Assembly: GCA_937982605.1 (NCBI GenBank)
Contig: CALJLC010000435.1
Span: forward strand, 1-15,325
DNA length: 15,325 nt
Direction: 5' to 3'
Source of the DNA: an uncultured Gemmatimonadales bacterium
GTDB taxonomy: Bacteria; Gemmatimonadota; Gemmatimonadetes; Longimicrobiales; Gaopeijiaceae
The notes under the pieces are model-generated. The model worked only from the letters and a program-made list of their open reading frames with translations, searched no databases and was not told where the DNA came from. Position numbers and translations under genes: made by a program. Below are positions 5,976 through 12,880 of this stretch, in pieces (position 1 is the stretch's first letter; each line of letters starts with the position of its first letter).

Positions 5976-6839
5976 ATGCACGTCTCGACCCTCGATCCCC
6001 ACGCGCTGATCCGGGAGGCCCCCGCGCTCGGATCTCCACCCGCCGTGTACCGTCGTCTCGTCGACGTGCTGGAGGACCCGCGCTCCGGGACCCACGAGGT
6101 GGCCGCGGTCGTCGGACAGGACACGTCGCTGACCGCCCGCCTGCTCCGTCTGGCGAACAGCGCGTACTTCTCCTTCAACGGCCCGGTGGGCTCCGTCCAC
6201 CAGGCCGTCGGGCTCATCGGAGCCGTCCACATCCGCGACCTGGCGCTCGCGACGTCGGTCACGAGCCACTTCCAGGACGTCCCGCCGGACCTCATCCACC
6301 TGGAGGAGTTCTGGCGGCACAGCCTGGCCGTCGGCATCGGCGCGCGGACGATCGCGGAGCTTCGTCGCGAGTCCAACCTCGAGCGCTTCTTCGTGGCTGG
6401 TATGCTGCACGACGTGGGGCGGCTCGTGCTCTACGTGTGCGCGCCCGAGCCGGCCCGCGAGATCCTCGAGCACGCCGAGAGGCACGAGGTGCTGCTCTAC
6501 GAGGCGGAGATCGACCTGACCGGATTCGATCACGGCGACGTCGGCGGCATCCTGATGCAGACGTGGAACATGCCGGAGAGCCTGGTCGAGTGCGTCACGC
6601 TGCATCACCGCCCGGACGAGGCCCTCGCCTTCCCGGTCGAGGCGGCGACGATCCACCTGGCCGACCTGATCGCGAACTCGCTCCGGCTCGGCCGGAGCGG
6701 CGAACGACGCGTCCCCGCCCGCTGGCTCGGCGTCTGGGACGCCCTCGACCTCGACCCCGCGGAGCTGCCGGACCTCATGACGTCGGTGCGCGACCAGTAC
6801 GCCCAGGTCGTCGGCGCCTTCGGCCTCGACGACGGCTAA
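5976..6839 (+). CDS. Stand-alone HDOD domain protein
   Basis: A 287-residue cytoplasmic protein made almost entirely of one HDOD domain, a relative of HD phosphohydrolases found in bacterial signalling. Hallmarks are 'L-x-x-x-V-x-x-D-x-x-L-T-A-R-L-L-R-L-A-N-S-A' near 45-63, the 'AVGLIG' turn (77-82), FWRHSL (112-117), GMLHDVGRL (142-150), and a late 'TLHHRPDEA' (208-216). Histidines and aspartates that could build an HD metal site are present: His115, His145-Asp146, His186, His210-His211 and Asp230. Many HDOD proteins have lost these, so residual catalysis is possible here. No GGDEF, EAL, receiver or kinase domain is attached. The start is the ATG at 5976 with GGAGG 4 nt upstream. It probably has its own promoter in 5863-5975, which I could not locate. 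Its pathway is not evident; relatives are linked to motility, adhesion and stress signalling. Confidence 0.9.
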   Translation: MHVSTLDPHALIREAPALGSPPAVYRRLVDVLEDPRSGTHEVAAVVGQDTSLTARLLRLANSAYFSFNGPVGSVHQAVGLIGAVHIRDLALATSVTSHFQDVPPDLIHLEEFWRHSLAVGIGARTIAELRRESNLERFFVAGMLHDVGRLVLYVCAPEPAREILEHAERHEVLLYEAEIDLTGFDHGDVGGILMQTWNMPESLVECVTLHHRPDEALAFPVEAATIHLADLIANSLRLGRSGERRVPARWLGVWDALDLDPAELPDLMTSVRDQYAQVVGAFGLDDG

Positions 6840-6877
6840 GGGCAGTCACCGCGGCGGGACCCCGCACTTGCGGATAC

Positions 6878-6915
6878 GGTCTACAATGTCTACCCATGAG
6901 TCTACATTGCAGACC
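6878..6915. promoter_or_regulatory. Tandem operator-like sites upstream of the PadR gene, overlapping a -10-like box
   Basis: Two related 15-mers lie exactly 21 bp apart: GTCTACAATGTCTAC (6879-6893) and GTCTACATTGCAGAC (6900-6914). The second is a near-perfect palindrome (GTCT/AGAC arms around CATTG). Overall, GGTCTACAATGT (6878-6889) and ACATTGCAGACC (6904-6915) form a 12-bp inverted repeat with one mismatch. GTCTAC occurs three times. TACAAT (6882-6887) is a good -10 match inside the first site, so a bound repressor would block it; its -35 is poor. The position just upstream of the PadR gene, and the ATGT/ACAT halves familiar from PadR boxes, suggest autoregulation. That is an inference. 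Confidence 0.6.
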
Positions 6916-6926
6916 AGGAGGAGCGG

Positions 6927-7259
6927 GTGTCGCGCAACGGGTATCTCGGCGAGTTCGAGCAGATGGTCCTCCTCGCCATCCTCCAGGGCGGTGAGGACGC
7001 GCATGCCCTGGAAGTCCGGCGCCAGCTCGAGGAGCGCGCCGGGCGTCGTGTGACCAAGGGCGCCTTCTACACGACCCTCGACCGGCTGGAGTCCAAACAC
7101 TTCGTGACCTGGACGTCCCGCGTCCCGGCCGAAGGACGGCGCGGCATGCCCCAGCGCCATTTCCGGGTCACGCCGGAGGGCGTCGACGAGCTCCGGAAAT
7201 GCCGGGCGGCACTCGTGAGCCTGTGGAGCGGCCTCGAGGAGATGCTGGACTCGGCATGA
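6927..7259 (+). CDS. PadR-family transcriptional regulator (ADOP-associated type)
   Basis: A 110-residue winged-helix regulator of the short PadR subfamily. The N-terminal pattern LGEFEQMVLLAIL, then 'DAHALEVRRQLEERAGRRVTKG', 'AFYTTLDRLESKHFV' (recognition helix region) and the wing 'RRGMPQRHFRVTPEGVDELR', is the classic arrangement. After the wing there is only one helix to serve dimerisation. This subfamily is regularly found directly before prefix-domain MacB/FtsX permeases. Here its stop overlaps the permease start (ATGA at 7256-7259), so the two are translated together. The start is a GTG at 6927 with AGGAGGAG about 5 nt upstream. The inverted repeats immediately upstream suggest it represses its own operon. 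The inducing ligand is unknown. Confidence 0.92.
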   Translation: MSRNGYLGEFEQMVLLAILQGGEDAHALEVRRQLEERAGRRVTKGAFYTTLDRLESKHFVTWTSRVPAEGRRGMPQRHFRVTPEGVDELRKCRAALVSLWSGLEEMLDSA

Positions 7260-9949
7260 CGAGGCCGCCGCGGATCGATCCGCCCGAGAGGGCCTGCGCG
7301 CTCCTGCGGTACTGGCTGCCGCCCGGAACCGTCGGGCTCAGCATCCTCGGCGACCTCTACGAGGAGTTCGACGAGCGGGTGGAGGCCGGGGCGGCGCGGT
7401 CGGGCCTCTGGTTCTGGTACCACGCGGTGACGCTCAGCGGCCGCTACGCCTTCGAGCGGGCCGGACAGCGACTCGGGGAACACGATTCGACGGGAGGATG
7501 GATGATGGAGACGCTCTCCACGCTGGCGGCCGACCTGCGCTTCGGCCTTCGCATGCTCGTCCGGACGCCGCTGCTCTCCGTCGTGGCCGTCGTGACGCTC
7601 GCGCTGGGGGTGGCGCTCACCACGCACACGTTCAGCTCGATCTACGGAGCGATCCTGCGCGGTGTCCCCGTGCCGGACCACGAGCGCCTCGTGTACCTGG
7701 GCGCGACCTTCCCGGAACGGGGCATCGACGAGATGGAGATGTCGCTGCACGACTTCGAGGACCTGCGCCGCGAACAGCGCTCCTTCGAGGACGTGGCGGC
7801 CTTCTACCAGGGCACGGTGAACGTGGCCGGAGACGCGGGCCCGCCGGAGCGCTATGCCGGCGCGTACGTGAGCGGGAACGTCCTCTCCCTGATCGGCATC
7901 CAGCCGCGGCTCGGCCGTCTCCTGCGGGCCGAGGAGGAAGGGCCCGACGCGCCCCGCGTCATCGTCATCGGCCACCACGTCTGGGAGAACCGGTACGCCG
8001 CCGATCCCGACATCGTCGGCCGCACCATCCGGGTGAACGGCGTGGCCACGGAGATCGTCGGGGTCATGCCGCCCGGCTTCCGCTTCCCGTTCCTCGAGGA
8101 CGTGTGGCTCCCGCACCGCCTGGACGCCGACGGGACATCCCGAGGCTCCTCGGACCTCGACGTCTTCGCGCGCCTCGCCCCGGGCACCGGCATGTCGGCG
8201 GCCCAGTCCGAGCTTTCCGCCTTCGCCGAGCGCCAGGCCGACATCCATCCGGAGTCCAACGAAGGCATCGGGGCGGTGGTGAAGCCGTACGAGGAGCGCT
8301 TCATGCCCGCGGAGATCCAGGCGGTGATGTGGGTCATGTTCGCGGCGACGTTCGGCGTGCTGCTCATCGCGTGCACCAACGTCGCCAACCTGCTCCTCGC
8401 TCGCGCCTCCGTGCGCAGCCGGGAGATCGCGGTGCGGACCGCTCTGGGTGCCGGACGGTGGCGCGTCGTCCGCCAGCTCCTCGTCGAGTCGCTCGTGATC
8501 GCCCTCTTCGGCGGCGTGCTCGGCGTGCTCATCGCGTGGGGCGGCGTGATGGCGTACAACCTGGCCGTGGCCGACATCTACAAGCCGTACTGGATCCGCT
8601 TCGGCATGGACGGACCGGTGCTCCTCTTCAGCCTCCTGGTCACGACGCTGTCGGCCGTCCTGGCCGGGACGCTGCCGGCGCTGCGCGCCTCGGGCCTCGA
8701 CGTCGGAGAGCAGCTCAAGGACGAATCGCGCGGCTCCTCCAGCCTCCGCCTCGGCCGGCTCACGCACGCGCTGGTGGTGACCGAGATCGCCATCTCGTGC
8801 ATGCTGCTGATCGCCGCGGGCTTCATGGTCCGGAGCGTGGTCAACGTCAACACGATCGACTTCGGCTTCGAGACCGAAGGGATCCTGACCGGGCGGGTCG
8901 GGCTCTTCGACACCGACTACCCCGACGCGGCGGCCCGCGCCCGCTTCTTCGAGGATCTCGAGGAGCGCCTGGCCGCCGAGCCGGGCGTGGAGCGGGTGGC
9001 GCTCACCTCCGCCCTGCCCGGGCTCGGCGGGTCGCGCTTCTACTTCGGCGTGGAGGGCGTCGCCTATCCCACGGACAACGATTACCCGGTGGTGCTCACC
9101 TCCTTCGTGACCGAGGACTTCTTCGAGACGTTCGGGGTCGCGCCGAGGCAGGGACGCGCCTTCGACGCCCTCGAGGCGCGGGGGGAAGGCGATCCCGTGG
9201 TGATCGTCAACGAGAGCTTCGTCGCGACCTACCTCGACGGCACGTCGGCGCTGGGGGAGCGGATCCGGCTCGGGCTCTCCGACTCGACGCGCCCCTGGCA
9301 CCGGATCATCGGGGTCGTCCCGGACATGCACGTCGGCGGCAACGTCGGCGGCATCGGCGACGACCTGGAGCGGCCGGAGCGCGCCTTCTTCCCGCTGCGG
9401 ACCTTCGACTTCGCCTTCGCCTCCTTCGCGGTCCGGACTCAGGACGACCCGGACGTCCTCGCACCACGGATGCGGGCGGTCGTGGCGGAGCTGGATCCGA
9501 ATCTGCCGGTGTACGACCTCCTGCCCCTGGACCGGGCGCTGGAACAGGCCACCTGGGCCTTCGGCCTCTTCGGCTCGCTCTTCACGATCTTCGGGGTGGC
9601 GGCGCTCTTCCTGGCGTCGGTGGGCCTGTACGGCGTGATGGCTTTCGGGGTGAGCCAGCGCCGCCGGGAGCTCGCGGTCCGCCTGGCCCTGGGTGCCCGC
9701 CCGTCCCGGCTCATCGCGGCCGTGGTCCGCCACGGCGCCGTGCAGCTCGGGCTCGGCATGCTCATCGGCGTGGCGCTCGGCGCGGGTGCCAGCCGTTCGC
9801 TGCGTGTCCTCCTGTACGGGGTCGACACGAGCGACCCGACCGTCTACGCCGGGATCGTCGTGACCCTCACCGCCACGGGACTCCTCGCGTGCCTGATCCC
9901 CGCGCGCAGCGCCACGCGCACGGATCCGGCGGACGCGATGCGGGAATAG
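7256..9949 (+). CDS. ADOP-type permease: prefix domain plus two MacB/FtsX permease halves
   Basis: An 897-residue inner-membrane protein of the 'acidobacterial duplicated orphan permease' type. Residues 1-82 are the soluble permease prefix domain (LLRYWLPPGTVGLSILGDLYEEF, WFWYHAVTLSGRY). Then follow a first transmembrane helix (about 105-128), a MacB-like periplasmic core, and FtsX unit 1 with helices near 357-384, 405-434 and 452-477 and the coupling segment SREIAVRTALGAG. A helix near 502-527 leads to a second periplasmic core and to FtsX unit 2, with helices near 766-794, 820-848 and 863-886, the segment RRRELAVRLALGAR, and the family-typical end 'IPARSATRTDPADAMRE'. No ATPase gene is adjacent, hence 'orphan'; whether an ABC ATPase encoded elsewhere drives it is unknown. 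Family roles proposed are export or envelope stress. The start ATG overlaps the PadR stop. A strong internal ribosome-binding site before Met83 could allow a second, prefix-less product. Confidence 0.93.
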   Translation: MTRPPRIDPPERACALLRYWLPPGTVGLSILGDLYEEFDERVEAGAARSGLWFWYHAVTLSGRYAFERAGQRLGEHDSTGGWMMETLSTLAADLRFGLRMLVRTPLLSVVAVVTLALGVALTTHTFSSIYGAILRGVPVPDHERLVYLGATFPERGIDEMEMSLHDFEDLRREQRSFEDVAAFYQGTVNVAGDAGPPERYAGAYVSGNVLSLIGIQPRLGRLLRAEEEGPDAPRVIVIGHHVWENRYAADPDIVGRTIRVNGVATEIVGVMPPGFRFPFLEDVWLPHRLDADGTSRGSSDLDVFARLAPGTGMSAAQSELSAFAERQADIHPESNEGIGAVVKPYEERFMPAEIQAVMWVMFAATFGVLLIACTNVANLLLARASVRSREIAVRTALGAGRWRVVRQLLVESLVIALFGGVLGVLIAWGGVMAYNLAVADIYKPYWIRFGMDGPVLLFSLLVTTLSAVLAGTLPALRASGLDVGEQLKDESRGSSSLRLGRLTHALVVTEIAISCMLLIAAGFMVRSVVNVNTIDFGFETEGILTGRVGLFDTDYPDAAARARFFEDLEERLAAEPGVERVALTSALPGLGGSRFYFGVEGVAYPTDNDYPVVLTSFVTEDFFETFGVAPRQGRAFDALEARGEGDPVVIVNESFVATYLDGTSALGERIRLGLSDSTRPWHRIIGVVPDMHVGGNVGGIGDDLERPERAFFPLRTFDFAFASFAVRTQDDPDVLAPRMRAVVAELDPNLPVYDLLPLDRALEQATWAFGLFGSLFTIFGVAALFLASVGLYGVMAFGVSQRRRELAVRLALGARPSRLIAAVVRHGAVQLGLGMLIGVALGAGASRSLRVLLYGVDTSDPTVYAGIVVTLTATGLLACLIPARSATRTDPADAMRE
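7492..7507 (+). promoter_or_regulatory. Strong internal ribosome-binding site at the prefix/permease junction
   Basis: GGGAGG at 7492-7497 is followed by in-frame ATGs at 7502 and 7505 (Met83 and Met84). It is a better Shine-Dalgarno than anything before the annotated start at 7256, and it falls exactly where the prefix domain ends and the permease core begins. An additional out-of-frame ATG is at 7498. Internal initiation would give an approximately 815-residue permease. Use of this site is inferred, not shown. Confidence 0.4.
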
Positions 9950-9971
9950 GGAGGGCGGCGACGGGTGCGGC

Positions 9972-9994
9972 GTGCGGGGACCTTGGCCCCGCAC
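9972..9994 (+). terminator. Hairpin between the ADOP and TPR genes
   Basis: GTGCGGGG (9972-9979) pairs perfectly with CCCCGCAC (9987-9994) around ACCTTGG, 22 nt after the permease stop. A moderately T-containing stretch follows (CCGTTCCTATGTTT, 10001-10014) but no clean T-run. It is the best terminator candidate for the PadR/permease operon. TATGTT at 10008-10013 could be a -10 element for the next gene, with TTGGCC (9983-9988) as a weak -35 at a long 19-nt spacing. Confidence 0.5.
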
Positions 9995-10038
9995 CCCGCT
10001 CCGTTCCTATGTTTCGGGCTCCACCGGGAGGGCGAGGC

Positions 10039-12258
10039 ATGGGCGAACAGGTACTCGAGGTCGGCAACCGATCCGTCTGGCAGGTCGTGGCCAGCTACGG
10101 CATCGGCGCCTGGATCACCCTCCAGGTTGCCGACACGCTCTCCTCGCTGATCGGCCTTCCGCTCTGGTTCGGCCAGGCCCTGCTGGGGCTGCTCGTCTCC
10201 GGCTTCGTCCTGCTCCTGGTCCTCAGCCTCGTCCGGGACCGGGCACGCGCGGCGATGGGACGGGCCGGCCTCTTCACGCTGCGCAACGCGCTCCGGGTGG
10301 GGGGCGGAGCCGTCGGGCTGCTGGCCGTGGGAACCGCGGTCTATCTGGGGATGCGCTCGGTCGGTGTCGGACCGGTCGGCACCCTCCAGGCGCGCGGGCT
10401 CTTCGAGGCGCAGGAGCGGCTCGTCCTGGCCGACTTCGAGAGCGACTTCGACGGTGGCCGTCTCGGGGAGACCGTGACGACGCTCCTCCGCATCGACCTG
10501 GCACAGTCCCCGGCCTTCACCGTGCTGGAGCCGGCACAGCTGGGCCCGGTGCTCCAGCGCATGCAGCGCGACCCGTCCGAGCCGGTCACGTACGAGGTGG
10601 CGCTCGAGGCGGCGCGCCGGGAGGGCCACAAGGCGATCGTGGCCGGGGAGCTGCTCCAGGCGGGCGAGTCGATCGTGGTCTCGGCACGCATCGTCGCCGC
10701 CGCCACGGGGGAGGTCCTGGTGGCGGTGCGCGAGACCGCGGCCGACGCCGGCGAGCTGCCCGATCGGGTCGACCGGCTCTCCGCGCAGCTCCGCGAGCGG
10801 GTGGGCGAGTCGCTCCGGACGATCCAGGGAGATCCCCCTCTGGAGGAGGTCACCACGGCGTCGCTGCGGGCCCTCGAGACGTATGCCCAGGCCGACCGCG
10901 CCAACAACCTCGGCGACGAGCTCCGGGCGGTGGCGCTGCTCGAGGAGGCGCTCGCCGAGGACTCCACCTTCGCGATGGCGCACCGCAAGCTCGGAATCCT
11001 CCTGCAGAACGCCGGGATCGAGCCGGAGCGCAGCGCCCGCGCCTTCACCCGGGCGTACGAGCTCCGGAACCGGCTCACCGATCGCGAGCGCTGGCTCGCC
11101 GAGGCGGCGTATCTGGCCTACGTGCAAGGCGACGAGGCGGCATCGACCGACCGCTACGAGTCGCTTCTCGAGGCGTACCCCACGGACCGGGTCGCGCTGA
11201 ACAACCTCGCGCTGGCGTACCGGGCCATGGGTCGTCACGCCGAGGCCATCGAGCTGTACCGGCGCTCGATCGAGACCGGGGGCGCGCCCGCGACGACCTA
11301 CTCGAACGCGGTACCCGCCCTGTACGCCGCCGGCGACACCGCCGGGGCCCGCGCCACGCTCGAGGCGTTCCGCGAGGCGTACCCGGGCAACCCCGGCGCG
11401 GAGGAGCTGCGGGCGTCGCTCCTCTCGGCCGTCTTCGACTACCGTGGCGCCGAGGCGGGGGCGCGCAGCGTCCTCGAGAGCGCCCGAGGTACCCCCGGCG
11501 AGGGCGGCGCCCACCTCGACCTCGCGCAGGTGCTCCTGGTGCAGGGGCGGCCCCGGGAGGCACTCGAGTCATTTGCACGGGGCCTCGAGATGATGGAAGC
11601 GCAGGGCGTCTCGGTGGGCATCACGCTCGGCGCCGCCACCGCGCTCGTCGGTGGGGCCCTCGAGCTCTATCACGCCCAGGATCCGACCGGCGCGGTCGAA
11701 ACGCTCGACCGCCTCCGGGCCGAGCACCGGGTGGCCGACGACCCGACCGACGACCGGGAGGACCTGCAGTTCGCGGCCCTGTACGCGGAGGCGGGACGGC
11801 CGGACCTGGCCCGAGCTCTTCTGGACGCGTACGCCGCCGAGGGGGAAGCCGACAGCCCCCGCTGGGTGCACACGCTAGGCGTCACGGCCGTCGCGGAGGG
11901 GCGCTTCGAGGAGGGAATCGCGCTCCTGCACGAGGCGCGCGAGGCGGCGCAGGGCTGTCTCCTCTGCGGCCTCTTCGAGCTCGGCGTCGCCTTCGACGAG
12001 GCCTCCCGCCCGGATTCGGCCGTGCACTACTTCGAGGCGTACCTCTCCGCGCCCGAGCTGCGCCGGCTGCAGAACTCGGACAGCTTCTACTTCTGGGGCG
12101 TCGTGCCGCGGCTCGCCGAGCTCCACGTCGAGCTCGGGAACCCGGACCGCGCCCGGGCGCTGTACCGGCTGTTCCTCACCGCCACGGAAGCCGCCGAGCC
12201 TCGGTTCGCCGCGCGCCGGGCCGAGATCCGGGCGGAGCTGGAGCGACTGGGCGGGTGA
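10039..12258 (+). CDS. Membrane-anchored protein with TolB/FlgO-like and TPR domains
   Basis: A 739-residue protein with three probable transmembrane helices at the N-terminus (about 13-33, 44-65 and 86-106). The pattern 'WQVVASYGIGAWITLQVAD' followed by 'GLPLWFGQALLGLLVSGFVLLL' is typical of a family in which it precedes TPR domains, sometimes with a kinase or cyclase. None is present here. Residues about 127-265 resemble the TolB N-terminal/FlgO-like alpha/beta domain ('LVLADFESDF', 'TTLLRIDLAQSPAFTVLEPAQL', 'VVSARIVAAATGEVLVAVRETA'). From about 285 to the end are tetratricopeptide-like repeats, clearest in 'LNNLALAYRAMGRHAEAIELYRRSIETG'. A Cys-x-x-Cys (640-643) lies in a late repeat. The start is the ATG at 10039 with GGGAGG 8 nt upstream; an in-frame ATG at 10009 would add ten residues but lacks a site. 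It is likely a protein-interaction scaffold at the membrane; partner unknown. Confidence 0.85.
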   Translation: MGEQVLEVGNRSVWQVVASYGIGAWITLQVADTLSSLIGLPLWFGQALLGLLVSGFVLLLVLSLVRDRARAAMGRAGLFTLRNALRVGGGAVGLLAVGTAVYLGMRSVGVGPVGTLQARGLFEAQERLVLADFESDFDGGRLGETVTTLLRIDLAQSPAFTVLEPAQLGPVLQRMQRDPSEPVTYEVALEAARREGHKAIVAGELLQAGESIVVSARIVAAATGEVLVAVRETAADAGELPDRVDRLSAQLRERVGESLRTIQGDPPLEEVTTASLRALETYAQADRANNLGDELRAVALLEEALAEDSTFAMAHRKLGILLQNAGIEPERSARAFTRAYELRNRLTDRERWLAEAAYLAYVQGDEAASTDRYESLLEAYPTDRVALNNLALAYRAMGRHAEAIELYRRSIETGGAPATTYSNAVPALYAAGDTAGARATLEAFREAYPGNPGAEELRASLLSAVFDYRGAEAGARSVLESARGTPGEGGAHLDLAQVLLVQGRPREALESFARGLEMMEAQGVSVGITLGAATALVGGALELYHAQDPTGAVETLDRLRAEHRVADDPTDDREDLQFAALYAEAGRPDLARALLDAYAAEGEADSPRWVHTLGVTAVAEGRFEEGIALLHEAREAAQGCLLCGLFELGVAFDEASRPDSAVHYFEAYLSAPELRRLQNSDSFYFWGVVPRLAELHVELGNPDRARALYRLFLTATEAAEPRFAARRAEIRAELERLGG

Positions 12259-12263
12259 CGCCG

Positions 12264-12282
12264 GGCCGCTTCTCGGGCGGCC
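12264..12282 (+). terminator. Short hairpin after the TPR gene
   Basis: GGCCGC (12264-12269) and GCGGCC (12277-12282) form a 6-bp stem with a 7-nt loop, beginning 6 nt after the stop codon. ACTTTG follows at 12288-12293. The stem is short and the T-run weak, so this is a modest terminator candidate. Confidence 0.35.
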
Positions 12283-12290
12283 ACCCGACT

Positions 12291-12319
12291 TTGCGCCCCC
12301 GGCCGCTTCCGGCTACCTG
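12291..12319 (+). promoter_or_regulatory. Candidate promoter before the b561-ppc pair
   Basis: TTGCGC (12291-12296) and TACCTG (12314-12319) are spaced by exactly 17 nt, and TTGCGG-17-TACCCA occurs at the same geometry before the PadR gene (6868-6896). The match to standard boxes is only partial. The predicted transcript start would fall almost on the ATG at 12326, which conflicts with the GAGGGG Shine-Dalgarno at 12319-12324. Low confidence. Confidence 0.25.
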
Positions 12320-12325
12320 AGGGGC

Positions 12326-12880
12326 ATGTACGGCACCGGCGCCCGCCTCTTCCACTGGTCGATCGCCGCCTTCGTGGCGGTCCAGATCCCCGCGGGCGTC
12401 GCCATGACCAGCGAGCCACTGCGGGCCTGGGCCGATCCGCTCTTCATCCTCCACAAGGGGCTCGGATCCGTCCTGCTGGTGCTGGTGGTGGGGCGGATCG
12501 CGTGGCGGGTCACGCATCCGCCGCCCCCGATGCCCGAAGGGATTCCGGAGCCCGAGCGCCGGATGGCGCGCGCCACGCACCTGACGCTCTACGCGCTGCT
12601 GCTCCTCATGGCCACGAGCGGCTACGTGCGCACCGTGGCCGACGGCTACCCCGTCGAGCTGCTCGACGCGCTGGGGGTCCCGCCGCTGCTACCGCGGATG
12701 CCGGGTCTGGCCGCCGCGAGCCTCGTGGTGCACCAGTTCGCCGTCTTCGCGCTGGTCGTTCTCGCGGCGGTCCACGTCGGCGCCGTGATCCAGCGCGACC
12801 GGATCGACGGCCTCCCGATTCTCGAGCGAATGTGGCCGCCGATCGCGCCGGGCGGGGAGGCCGATGGCAGAGACGGCTGA
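12326..12880 (+). CDS. Cytochrome b561 family di-haem membrane protein
   Basis: A 184-residue four-helix inner-membrane protein of the prokaryotic cytochrome b561 family, which passes electrons between quinone and small redox partners. The start MYGTGARLFHWSIAAFVAVQ matches the family's 'R-x-x-HW' opening, with His10 as a likely haem ligand. His43 in FILHKGLGSVLL is the conserved second-helix histidine. His85 lies in ATHLTLYALLLLM, and His136 and His150 in the last helix pair (VVHQFAVFALVVLAAVHVG). Lys44 and the 'GRIAWR' turn also fit. Helices lie near 8-27, 41-61, 84-100 and 131-154. The length is normal for the family. The ATG has GAGGGG immediately upstream. The gene's last 17 nt overlap the ppc start, so the two are co-transcribed. 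The physiological partner is not evident; E. coli CybB acts as a superoxide:quinone oxidoreductase, but transfer of that role is speculative. Confidence 0.88.
   Translation: MYGTGARLFHWSIAAFVAVQIPAGVAMTSEPLRAWADPLFILHKGLGSVLLVLVVGRIAWRVTHPPPPMPEGIPEPERRMARATHLTLYALLLLMATSGYVRTVADGYPVELLDALGVPPLLPRMPGLAAASLVVHQFAVFALVVLAAVHVGAVIQRDRIDGLPILERMWPPIAPGGEADGRDG

Noticed and set aside
3979..6039. A 686-codon minus-strand frame opposite the lipoprotein and propeller genes
   Set aside because: Its composition is shadow-like and it crosses two well-supported coding regions with a coupled junction.
7256..9949. The permease as a true MacB with its own ATPase
   Set aside because: There is no ATPase domain or adjacent ATPase gene, and the duplicated permease halves with prefix domain and PadR neighbour fit the ADOP type.
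7067..9994. A 975-codon open frame on the minus strand opposite the ADOP permease
   Set aside because: It is a GC-rich shadow frame: its translation is low-complexity, rich in Arg, Gly, Glu and His, with no family pattern, whereas the plus strand gives a clear permease.
7498..10038. Upstream extension of the TPR gene through most of the ADOP gene in the same frame
   Set aside because: The extension is Arg/Pro/Ala-rich shadow sequence. The real start at 10039 has a good ribosome-binding site and the membrane module follows at once.
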